Assembly: GCA_016184205.1 (NCBI GenBank)
Contig: JACPDD010000035.1
Coordinates: 1 to 5,255 of the forward strand
Length of the DNA: 5,255 nt
Direction of reading: 5' to 3'
Source: Candidatus Levyibacteriota bacterium
Lineage (GTDB): Bacteria > Patescibacteriota > Microgenomatia > Levybacterales > UBA12049
The notes under the pieces were generated by a model, which saw only the letters and a list, made by a program, of their open reading frames with translations, searched no databases and was not told the DNA's origin. Positions 1 through 5,090 of the stretch are shown one piece after another (within the stretch, counting starts at the first letter, position 1; each line of letters begins with the position of its first letter). The translations under genes were made by a program, and so were the position numbers.

Positions 1-2
1 CA

Positions 3-98
3 ACACAGCAAGAAATTGATAAACTCAAACTATCGGTGGAGGAAGATTTATACAGCCTGCTTCTTAAAAATGCTCCTTGGGAAAAGGGAGAAAAATAG
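3..98 (+). CDS. C-terminal tail of an unidentified protein (5' end outside window)
   Basis: The third forward frame is open from the window edge to a TAG at 96-98 and encodes 31 residues. The tail is charged and probably helical: it starts TQQEIDKLKLSVEEDLYSLL and ends in a lysine- and glutamate-rich stretch (NAPWEKGEK). Its amphipathic, hydrophilic composition resembles real coding sequence more than the other forward frames: frame 2 stops within the first 20 bases, and frame 1 gives a basic, aromatic-rich peptide. The family cannot be named from so little sequence. The gene converges on the minus-strand cohesin gene, and the AT-rich spacer between them would hold the 3' ends of both transcripts. 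Confidence 0.5.
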   Translation, partial: TQQEIDKLKLSVEEDLYSLLLKNAPWEKGEK

Positions 99-181
99 AT
101 TTCGATTTTAAATTTTCAATTTGCCAATTAATTTATAAATTTAAGAATTAATTAGAAATTAGGAATTTGAAATTAGAAATT
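99..181. repeat. AT-rich convergent spacer with imperfect inverted repeats
   Basis: This spacer is almost entirely A and T and is built from variants of AATTTTCAATTTGCC, AATTAATT and GAAATTAGGAATTTG. AATTAATT occurs twice, at about 125-132 and 147-154, around an AT-rich centre. The sequence left of the centre (TTTTCAATTTGCC) is roughly the reverse complement of the sequence to the right (GGAATTTGAAATT), so the region could form a loose cruciform. It lies between two converging genes. No coding potential was recognised. It may simply be low-complexity intergenic DNA of the kind common in small AT-rich genomes. Confidence 0.45.
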
Positions 182-205
182 GCTACTTTATTGAGATAAA
201 GTAGC
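182..205 (-). terminator. Hairpin spanning the stop codon of the cohesin gene
   Basis: GCTACTTTA at 182-190 and TAAAGTAGC at 197-205 form a perfect 9-bp stem around a 6-base loop. In the minus-strand transcript the stem includes the last codons and the TAA stop of the cohesin gene. The bases after it read AATTTCTAATTTC, which is U-rich but not a clean U-tract, so termination would be weak to moderate. On the plus strand the hairpin is followed by GGAAGAGG, so it is a poor terminator for the upstream plus-strand gene. It could instead protect the 3' end of the mRNA. Confidence 0.45.
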
Positions 206-781
206 GGAAGAGGTTCCTCCAAATATTGTGATATCTGTTGTAGATTTAAGAACCGATGCTTGAACTCCTTCTGCGGCAACTTGAGTCTTTGGCAGGAACT
301 TAATTGTTGTACTTTCTCCTGCTGGCAATAAAGACCTAAAACTAAGGACAGCAACTACACCTTTTCCTTGCTTACCGCTTTGACCTGCAGAGGCTGCCAA
401 AGCATAGGAGATTCTTCCTTGCTTCGTATCTACATTTTTAAGAAGCACTACCGGATTTGTGAAGAAATTACCAGGACTCAGCTCAACATTAGCTAAAGCA
501 TCAGGATCATAATATAGTTCAAGTTGCACTGCGTTAACTCTATTGCTGCCGGTTAAAATAGTTGTGTCCATAGAGTAAATTGTTGCGCTTCCCGTAGAAA
601 CTGCGGAGGCTGTTGAAATCGTTGGCGTAGAAAAAGAAAGAACTGTTGATGCGATTCCTTTAGTTGGAGCAGCAGGAATAGAAATGCTGGTTTTTTGAGC
701 AACTGGATAGAGAGCGAGAATAATAAGAACAACAGTTACTGCGAATAGCGAAATTATAAGTGCAATAGTTTTTTTAGACAT
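188..781 (-). CDS. Membrane-anchored cohesin-domain surface protein
   Basis: The product has 197 residues. Residues 5-27 form one hydrophobic membrane segment after a short basic start (MSKK), with no obvious cleavage site, so it is probably an N-in, C-out anchor. A Ser/Thr/Ala-rich linker follows (about 30-65), then a cohesin-like beta-sandwich (about 65-187). The best signature is the early strand NAVQLELYYDPDAL (83-96), typical of cohesin domains; GVVAVLSFRSLLPAGESTTI (141-160) and the closing strand TTDITIFGG (181-189) also fit. There are no cysteines. Cohesins bind dockerins, and a dockerin protein is encoded immediately upstream on the same strand, so it is likely a docking partner on the cell surface. 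The ATG at 781 puts the anchor at the very N-terminus. No Shine-Dalgarno is visible (AATTAAAAGC precedes the ATG). The cohesin assignment rests on fold signature and context; a generic CARDB- or Ig-like surface domain is the alternative. Confidence 0.8.
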   Translation of the reverse strand: MSKKTIALIISLFAVTVVLIILALYPVAQKTSISIPAAPTKGIASTVLSFSTPTISTASAVSTGSATIYSMDTTILTGSNRVNAVQLELYYDPDALANVELSPGNFFTNPVVLLKNVDTKQGRISYALAASAGQSGKQGKGVVAVLSFRSLLPAGESTTIKFLPKTQVAAEGVQASVLKSTTDITIFGGTSSATLSQ

Positions 782-797
782 GCTTTTAATTATTTAG

Positions 798-821
798 TAT
801 TGATTAACTATTATTGATTAA
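798..821. repeat. 10-bp direct repeat TATTGATTAA, two copies
   Basis: TATTGATTAA occurs at 798-807 and again at 812-821, a 14-bp period, inside the 65-bp gap between the dockerin and cohesin genes. The second copy overlaps the proposed -10 box of the cohesin promoter, and the first lies just downstream in the leader. Two copies at this spacing could be a regulator site, but in such AT-rich DNA chance or local duplication is equally plausible. Confidence 0.4.
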
Positions 822-839
822 TTGAAATGCATCTGTCAA
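810..839 (-). promoter_or_regulatory. Sigma70-like promoter of the cohesin gene
   Basis: Read on the minus strand, there is a perfect -35 box TTGACA (834-839), an 18-bp spacer and a -10 box AATAAT (810-815), matching five of six consensus bases. The -35 box lies only a few bases past the TAA of the dockerin gene (847-849). Transcription would start around 800-804, giving a leader of about 20-25 bases. This suggests the cohesin gene can be expressed independently of the upstream dockerin gene. Confidence 0.6.
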
Positions 840-846
840 TGTTTTC

Positions 847-2466
847 TTAGTCGCCTTGCTGCGCGCCAAATTCTCTAAGGAGTAAGTTGTAATCAAACTG
901 GTCAACTTTTCCATCTAGATTTAAGTCTGCCTCAGATGATTTTCCTGCACAATCCACTTTCTGGGCGAGGGATGCATAAATGGAACAGCTCAAAAGTAAT
1001 TTGTAGTCAAAAATATCTATGTCATTGTCTCCATCTATATCTCCGGCAAAAAGGTTCCCCGATAAAGTTTGGGGAGTTCCCGTGGTAACTCCCAGCTTTT
1101 TTATTAAACGTCCCGGAACTTCAATTCTTATGTCATGAGTTCCTGTTACGGAAGAAGGAAGACTTGCTGTTCCTCCATATATCCCCGTAGAAGATTCGTA
1201 GGTTAAATTGACAGGAATTTTGCTTGTGATATCAACCTTATTGTCAGAAATATGGACAAACGCCTGCACTGTTGTTTTAACAGGAGATTTGTTTGAAGCG
1301 CTGCTGGCTCCCGGATTTACCCTATCTCCTGTTGCACCAATTCCATTGAGCCCAACTCTAAGAGTTAAAGCTGTGCTACCCAAACTCTGAGTTCCTGATG
1401 CAACAGAAGGGGAGCAAAATGACTGAGCGATTGGACCTAGATCCCCCGGGGCTTTTAGACAATTTCTGTAATAATCTGTTACTGTTTGTGTGCAAGAAGA
1501 TGTTCCTACAACAGAACTCCAGTTGCAAGATCCGCTGGCATTGCAGTATTGACTAAACTGTGAACATGCGCCGGATGTTGTAGAGGCAGAAGCGGGTGGT
1601 GGTGCAGCTGCTGATACGTTCACTACAACAATATCGGCAGGGGAGTTGGTAGTTGCTCCTCCAGTCGTTTTGCTGCAGGATATAATATATGTTCCATTGG
1701 TGCTGACCGTAATAAACTCTTGGCCTTGGGAAGCTTTTTCTCCTGTCCAAGCACCACTTGCAGTACACTTATCAGGAGAATTTACACTGTTCCATGAAAA
1801 ATAAACTTTTGCTCCTGGCGCAACTGTTATTGGCCCATTTTGCAAATTGCCTATTGTTCCGTCCGGACTTGCTTTTAGATCAACTGTTGTATTGAGTCCT
1901 TGCCCGGCAGGCTTGCAACCAGCAGAACCGCCACTAGATACGCAGACCTGATTATTGGTGCAAGTTCCACAGGTTAATTGTAGATTGGAACCACAAACGC
2001 AGATTTGACCTTGTGCACTGCAACTTGCAGTTCCCGGAGTATTGCATGTTGATACAGCTGTTGAAGTTGTCGTGGTGCCGCCGGCGGGAGTTGTTCCGCC
2101 GCAGTTTGCAATACAATCTCCTACTGGGCCTCTATCAAAGGCAATTCTCATAGCTTCATATTCTGGGGTTCCAACTATTCCAGTTCCGCCGGGAGACTTT
2201 TGTACTGCTTCAAGAGCTGCTTTTTGCTGTGCAGTTACCTTGAAAGTCTTTCCGTCTATAGGGTCAGTAAAGGTTTGATTTAGTTGGGTATTGTCAAGCG
2301 AGATTATGTTTCTTACATCAATTACATCGGCTTTTTGCTGAAGACTTTGTTGTCTCTGGGCGACTAAAACCGTAAGGGGGATTGACGCAGCGATGACAAG
2401 GATGACTAGTAAAGCAGTGGTTCTACTCTGACTCGCAGACGATAAAAACTCCCAAATTCTTCTCAT
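847..2466 (-). CDS. Membrane-anchored, cysteine-rich surface protein with C-terminal dockerin
   Basis: The product has 539 residues. A hydrophobic segment at about 17-36, after the basic MRRIWEF start, anchors or exports it. A Cys-rich, Gly/Thr-rich region follows (118-184, ten cysteines). Next comes an Ig-like module (about 193-286) with VYFSWNSVNSPDKC and TYIISC, whose C234 and C264 are the likely intradomain disulfide. A second Cys cluster spans 301-351. A beta-rich module (about 365-458, LTLRVGLNGIG to RIEVPGRLIKKLG) resembles the domain that often precedes dockerins in Microgenomates proteins. The C-terminus (472-535) is a type I-like dockerin with two calcium loops: D476/D478/D480/D484/D487 and D514/N516/D518/D522/D525. 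The loops are joined by a somewhat long linker with C494 and C506. There are 20 cysteines in all. No catalytic domain was recognised. The ATG at 2466 lacks a Shine-Dalgarno. It probably docks on the adjacent cohesin protein in adhesion or cell-surface assembly. Confidence 0.85.
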   Translation of the reverse strand: MRRIWEFLSSASQSRTTALLVILVIAASIPLTVLVAQRQQSLQQKADVIDVRNIISLDNTQLNQTFTDPIDGKTFKVTAQQKAALEAVQKSPGGTGIVGTPEYEAMRIAFDRGPVGDCIANCGGTTPAGGTTTTSTAVSTCNTPGTASCSAQGQICVCGSNLQLTCGTCTNNQVCVSSGGSAGCKPAGQGLNTTVDLKASPDGTIGNLQNGPITVAPGAKVYFSWNSVNSPDKCTASGAWTGEKASQGQEFITVSTNGTYIISCSKTTGGATTNSPADIVVVNVSAAAPPPASASTTSGACSQFSQYCNASGSCNWSSVVGTSSCTQTVTDYYRNCLKAPGDLGPIAQSFCSPSVASGTQSLGSTALTLRVGLNGIGATGDRVNPGASSASNKSPVKTTVQAFVHISDNKVDITSKIPVNLTYESSTGIYGGTASLPSSVTGTHDIRIEVPGRLIKKLGVTTGTPQTLSGNLFAGDIDGDNDIDIFDYKLLLSCSIYASLAQKVDCAGKSSEADLNLDGKVDQFDYNLLLREFGAQQGD

Positions 2467-2478
2467 TCGGTCTTAGTA

Positions 2479-2518
2479 CTATAGTAGAGGAATTTCGAAG
2501 TTAATGTCAACTATAGTA
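2479..2518. repeat. 8-bp direct repeat CTATAGTA flanking the dockerin-gene promoter
   Basis: CTATAGTA is present at 2479-2486 and at 2511-2518, exactly 32 bp apart, about three helical turns. The first copy contains the -10 box of the dockerin promoter and the second lies immediately upstream of its -35 box. A regulator bound to both copies would bracket the promoter. With only 8 bp of AT-rich identity, chance cannot be excluded. Confidence 0.35.
2481..2510 (-). promoter_or_regulatory. Sigma70-like promoter of the dockerin gene, very short leader
   Basis: On the minus strand a perfect TTGACA (2505-2510) is followed by an 18-bp spacer and TACTAT (2481-2486), which matches four of six -10 consensus bases. 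An overlapping alternative TATAGT (2478-2483) would need a 21-bp spacer and is less likely. The start codon is only 14 bases past TACTAT, so the transcript leader would be roughly 5-8 bases, too short for a Shine-Dalgarno site. The architecture (TTGACA plus 18 bp) matches the cohesin-gene promoter. Confidence 0.6.
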
Positions 2519-2547
2519 ATTGTCCATTTTCAATTTACCATCTTTCA

Positions 2548-2742
2548 TTGATTTTAAATTTAATAATTGTTACGATTTCATCAATGACCCCAAAGCTTCT
2601 TTGGCTCACGTTGATTCAAAATTCAAACCAAATGGAAACAATTATAAATGATTCGAATAAACTTATTGAGGAAGCAAGGGAGTTTATAAGAATTTTTACG
2701 TCTTCCATAATTACCTCTGAGAAAAATAAAGGATTGAAGTAA
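2548..2742 (+). pseudogene. Probable remnant of a four-helix-bundle (23S rRNA IVP-type) gene
   Basis: An open frame here gives 64 residues. Its second half resembles the C-terminal helix of the four-helix-bundle family (S23/23S rRNA intervening-sequence proteins, related to diversity-generating-retroelement Avd): LLWLTLIQNS, then NDSNKLIEEAREF, then IRIFTSSIITSEK. Full members are about 115-125 residues, so only the last 45 or so are represented; the N-terminal helices are missing. Just before WLTLI the match moves between frames: AAA GCT TCT TTG reads KASL in the frame one base away, as expected for a KEAxxWLxLI segment that lost a base. The upstream residues (MILNLIIVTISSM) are not family-like. 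Flanking DNA is AT-rich. I read it as a truncated, frameshifted relic; a real small protein is possible but less likely. Confidence 0.45.
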
Positions 2743-2784
2743 TTAAATAAATGGAAAATGTTAGATGATAAATGGTAAATCATT

Positions 2785-2793
2785 TGTTATAAT
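2785..2793 (+). promoter_or_regulatory. Extended -10 promoter giving a leaderless dcd transcript
   Basis: TGTTATAAT is a perfect extended -10 element: TG at 2785-2786, one base, then consensus TATAAT at 2788-2793. No good -35 hexamer lies 16-18 bp upstream, which is typical of extended -10 promoters. The dcd ATG begins at 2800, seven bases past the -10 box, where transcription would normally initiate. The mRNA would therefore start at or within a base or two of the start codon. This promoter would drive at least dcd, tmk, the second Dcd-like gene and the deoxyribosyltransferase-like gene. Confidence 0.65.
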
Positions 2794-2799
2794 GTCATA

Positions 2800-3372
2800 A
2801 TGATTTTGTCAGACCGAGATATAAAAAACGCTCTTAAAACTGGGCAGATAAAAATATCCCCAAAGCTTGATTTGAAAACCCAACTTGGCTCCTGTTCGAT
2901 AGATCTTAGGCTAGGCAACGCTTTTAGAATCTTTGAACACAGCAGAAATACATACATTGATCCGTCAAAAAAAGACTACAGCAATGAAATAACCCGTGAA
3001 GTAAAAGTTAAAAAAGGCGAGCAGTTTATTATGCAGCCGGGAGATTTTGTTTTAGCTGTAACCTTGGAAAGAATACAAATTAGCCCAAAACTTTTGGGGC
3101 GCCTAGAAGGCCGTTCGTCTCTAGGTCGTCTTGGCATAGTTGTTCATTCAACAGCATCAATATTCGATCCTGGTTGGGATGGGCAGGCGGTTTTGGAGCT
3201 TGGAAATTTGGGAAGAATTGCAGTAGCGCTATATCCGGGCATGAGAATTTGTGCAATGACTTTTGAGCAGTTGTCCAGCGAGGCAGAAGTTCCATATACA
3301 AAGAAGAAGAACGCAAAATACAAATTCCAGACAGACCCGTCAGAGAGTAGAATCGCTGAAGACAGAATCTAG
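2800..3372 (+). CDS. dcd: dCTP deaminase
   Basis: The product (190 residues, a normal family length) deaminates dCTP to dUTP, feeding dUMP and then dTMP synthesis in the cytoplasm; the active enzyme is a homotrimer. The start MILSDRDI and SCSIDLRLG (31-39) are classic Dcd. The active-site block is EGRSSLGRLG (103-112), HSTASIFDPGWDG (116-128) and VLEL (131-134). By alignment with E. coli Dcd, S106, R110, A119 and E133 correspond to S111, R115, A124 and catalytic E138, a constant offset of five. Length and N-terminus also resemble the bifunctional dCTP deaminase/dUTPase of Mycobacterium, while the DPGW segment is like monofunctional E. coli Dcd, so whether it also releases dUMP is open. The C-terminal lysine-rich KKKNAKYKFQ region fits the flexible nucleotide-covering tail. 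tmk begins four bases after the stop. Confidence 0.93.
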   Translation: MILSDRDIKNALKTGQIKISPKLDLKTQLGSCSIDLRLGNAFRIFEHSRNTYIDPSKKDYSNEITREVKVKKGEQFIMQPGDFVLAVTLERIQISPKLLGRLEGRSSLGRLGIVVHSTASIFDPGWDGQAVLELGNLGRIAVALYPGMRICAMTFEQLSSEAEVPYTKKKNAKYKFQTDPSESRIAEDRI

Positions 3373-3376
3373 AATA

Positions 3377-4051
3377 ATGAATTATCATGTTGAATTTGAT
3401 ATTGATTTAAAACGCAATCCCTACAAAGGCCGATATATTGCGCTTGAAGGAATTGATGGAAGTGGTAAAACCACACAAGCTGAAAAACTGGCACAGTATT
3501 TTGAAAGTAAAGGAAAAAAAGTTGTTTTGACCTCTGAACCAAGAAAAGAAGGGGTAATAGGCGACATAGTCCAGCAAGTTTTAACAGGCAAATTGCGCAT
3601 GCCGCCTGTTGGGCTCCAATATCTTTTCTCAACAGATAGAGTTTTGCACCATGCACAGATTATAGAACCGGCACTTAAAGAGGGAAAAGTTGTAGTTTCC
3701 GACAGATGTTTTTGGTCTGCAGTAGTTTATGGAATTTTAGACAGAGTTGGAGAGTATAGCAAGGAAACTGCCAACTTTCTTTTAATCTCGCAGTCAATTC
3801 TTTCCATGTATCACCAGTTTATAGTGCCGGACTATACATTTTTGCTCAAAGTCAGCCTCGATTCAGCCATTTCGAGAATCTCCCAGAAGGATGATGTGAA
3901 GGAAATTTATGAAGATAAGGAAAAACTTAGAAAAGTAAATGAAGGCTATGATTGGCTCGCAAGAGAGTTCGCAGACGAAATAAAGGTTGTTGATGGAGAA
4001 GGGGAAATCGACGAAGTCACTCGTCGATTAATATCAGAAATAAACAAATAA
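3377..4051 (+). CDS. tmk: Thymidylate kinase (dTMP kinase)
   Basis: This 224-residue P-loop kinase would phosphorylate dTMP to dTDP. The Walker A is GIDGSGKT (25-32) after YIALE. LTSEPRKEG (51-59) takes the place of the usual TREPGGT substrate motif. SDRCFWSAVVYG (108-119) is the DRYxxSxxAYQG equivalent, keeping D109, R110, S114 and Y118. NEGYDWLA (188-195) near the end is typical of the family. The LID region (about 167-185) lacks the standard DRxE: it reads DDVKEIYEDKEK. About 17 residues precede the usual N-terminus (MNYHVEFDIDLKRNPYK). I chose the ATG at 3377 because the frame upstream, open from 3263, lies entirely inside dcd and translates to a non-homologous basic peptide. The gap to dcd is 4 bp and to the next gene 10 bp, so translational coupling is likely. 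No Shine-Dalgarno is seen. Confidence 0.92.
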   Translation: MNYHVEFDIDLKRNPYKGRYIALEGIDGSGKTTQAEKLAQYFESKGKKVVLTSEPRKEGVIGDIVQQVLTGKLRMPPVGLQYLFSTDRVLHHAQIIEPALKEGKVVVSDRCFWSAVVYGILDRVGEYSKETANFLLISQSILSMYHQFIVPDYTFLLKVSLDSAISRISQKDDVKEIYEDKEKLRKVNEGYDWLAREFADEIKVVDGEGEIDEVTRRLISEINK

Positions 4052-4061
4052 CCCAATAAGT

Positions 4062-4601
4062 ATGGTATTAGGACCGGAAGAATTATTGAAGTTAGTTAAG
4101 AAAAAAAAGTTAGTTGAGAATTTGTCGGAGAGGGAATTGACAAATCCTGAAGGCGCTGGGTTTGATTTGCGTCTTGGGGAAGCATATAAAATAACAGGAA
4201 AGGCGTTTTTGGGAATTACAGAGCGCCATACTGCAGATATTGTGCCGGTTACAAAATATGTTCGGAATAGGAAATCTAGCATTAAGATAAAGCCCGGAGA
4301 GTTTTACCTAGTCAAAACTATCGAGAGTGTAAATATGCCGGACAATTTAACTGCCTCAATCACTCCTCGCTCTACCACTTACCGCTCGGGGTTATTCCTT
4401 CGCACAGGGAATGTGCCGCCGGGATATTGCGGCGGACTTATTTTTGGACTCAAAAATGAAGGACCAATAACTGTTGAAATAGAAATGGGAGCAAGATTCG
4501 TCCACATACAATTCTCGGAAGTGGCTGGTGGCGGAAATATGTACCGCGGACAATGGCAAGGCGGCCGCGTCACAACCACAAAAAAAGAAAAACAAGTATG
4601 A
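4062..4601 (+). CDS. Dcd/dUTPase-fold protein, second paralogue with altered active site
   Basis: The product has 179 residues. It belongs to the dCTP deaminase/dUTPase superfamily: GAGFDLRLGEAYKI (31-44) matches the SIDLRLG motif, KIKPGEFYLVKTIE (75-88) the core strand, and PRSTTYRSGL (102-111) the PRSxxxxxG dUTPase motif. The C-terminus YRGQWQGGRV (161-170) resembles the Gly-rich dUTPase motif V that closes over the nucleotide. Against the upstream dcd it is clearly divergent: the Dcd catalytic glutamate position is G129 (LIFGL), and the DPGW aspartate, the position used by dUTPases as VID, is P119 (NVPPGYCGG). Context favours a dUTP diphosphatase role between Dcd and ThyA, but catalysis is uncertain; a pseudoenzyme or regulatory subunit is an alternative. 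It starts 10 bp after tmk, and its TGA overlaps the next ATG as ATGA. Confidence 0.8.
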   Translation: MVLGPEELLKLVKKKKLVENLSERELTNPEGAGFDLRLGEAYKITGKAFLGITERHTADIVPVTKYVRNRKSSIKIKPGEFYLVKTIESVNMPDNLTASITPRSTTYRSGLFLRTGNVPPGYCGGLIFGLKNEGPITVEIEMGARFVHIQFSEVAGGGNMYRGQWQGGRVTTTKKEKQV

Positions 4602-5020
4602 GAATATTAATTCTTGGTAGCATGAAGTTTGTCAACGACATGGGAAAAGTAAGGAAAGAATTAGGCAAACTAGGACACAAAGTCATACTTCCTGTGGGCA
4701 TTAAGCCTCATCTAAAAAATTCGGATTTTGTTGAAAATTTAGATGGCAATATGGCCTATTGCATAAAAAATGACGTAATGCGCAGGAATTTTAGGTTGGT
4801 TGCAAAAAGTGATGCAATTTTGGTGCTTAATTATAAGAGAAATAATATGGATGGATACATAGGAATTTCTGTCCTTCTTGAAATGGGGATTGCGCACTAT
4901 CTAAAAAAGAAGATTTTTTTAATGCAAAAAACTCCAGATTATAACAAGGTAAGATGGGCACACGAAGTAGCAATAATGGAACCAAAAGTTCTAGACGGAG
5001 ATTTGGCAAAAATTCAATAA
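4598..5020 (+). CDS. Nucleoside 2-deoxyribosyltransferase-like protein
   Basis: The product has 140 residues and a Rossmann-like fold. MRILILGSMKF (1-11) is the first strand and Gly-Ser loop, KSDAILVLNY (70-79) the second core strand with D72, and DGYIGISVLLEMGIA (85-99) the signature helix whose E95 aligns with the catalytic glutamate of nucleoside 2-deoxyribosyltransferases. The end (AIMEPKVLDGDLAKI) is typical of a short archaeal/CPR subgroup. Characterised relatives either transfer deoxyribose between bases or hydrolyse deoxynucleoside monophosphates (Rcl/DNPH1), so the reaction here is inferred only as cleavage of an N-glycosidic bond in a deoxynucleoside or deoxynucleotide. I chose the ATG at 4598, which shares ATGA with the preceding stop, because it places the first beta strand at residue 1; the frame extends upstream to 4553 but only within the previous gene. 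The overlap implies translational coupling. Confidence 0.78.
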   Translation: MRILILGSMKFVNDMGKVRKELGKLGHKVILPVGIKPHLKNSDFVENLDGNMAYCIKNDVMRRNFRLVAKSDAILVLNYKRNNMDGYIGISVLLEMGIAHYLKKKIFLMQKTPDYNKVRWAHEVAIMEPKVLDGDLAKIQ

Positions 5021-5050
5021 TCGCAAAGAAAAACAAGCATCGTCTTCATA

Positions 5051-5079
5051 TTGCATCCGCATAGAAACTTTGGTAAATT
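5051..5079 (+). promoter_or_regulatory. Possible internal promoter for thyA
   Basis: In the 70-bp gap before thyA, TTGCAT (5051-5056) and TAAATT (5074-5079) are separated by 17 bp, and TGG just before TAAATT forms an extended -10. Matches to consensus are partial, three of six and four of six bases. Initiation would fall near 5086, about five bases before the ATG, again giving a nearly leaderless mRNA. The gap contains no terminator-like hairpin, so read-through from the upstream genes is also expected. Confidence 0.35.
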
Positions 5080-5090
5080 GTAACGAGCTA

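Noticed and set aside
99..181. Possible CRISPR-like or tandem repeat array
   Set aside because: Units are irregular AT-rich variants without constant repeat length or unique spacers.
148..354. Minus-strand 68-residue frame overlapping the cohesin gene 3' end
   Set aside because: It is a shadow frame of the cohesin gene running into AT-rich spacer; its end is low-complexity.
1208..1390. Plus-strand open frame opposite the dockerin gene
   Set aside because: It is antisense to a well-supported gene with clear domains and has no recognisable family or promoter.
2524..2780. Possible terminal inverted repeats around the four-helix-bundle remnant
   Set aside because: The shared words (ATTTACCAT/ATGGTAAAT and CATTTTC/GAAAATG) are short and in the wrong relative order for true inverted ends, so no mobile element is called.
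3263..3376. Upstream extension of the thymidylate kinase frame by 38 residues
   Set aside because: It lies within dcd in another frame, gives a basic peptide without homology, and the ATG at 3377 follows the dcd stop by four bases.
4561..4568. GCGGCCGC, a rare 8-bp palindrome
   Set aside because: It encodes part of the conserved QGGRV motif in the Dcd/Dut-like gene and is explained by codons; no sign of a cloning junction.
4553..4597. Upstream extension of the deoxyribosyltransferase-like frame
   Set aside because: It overlaps the C-terminal motif of the preceding gene and puts extra basic residues before the first beta strand; the ATGA overlap start is better.
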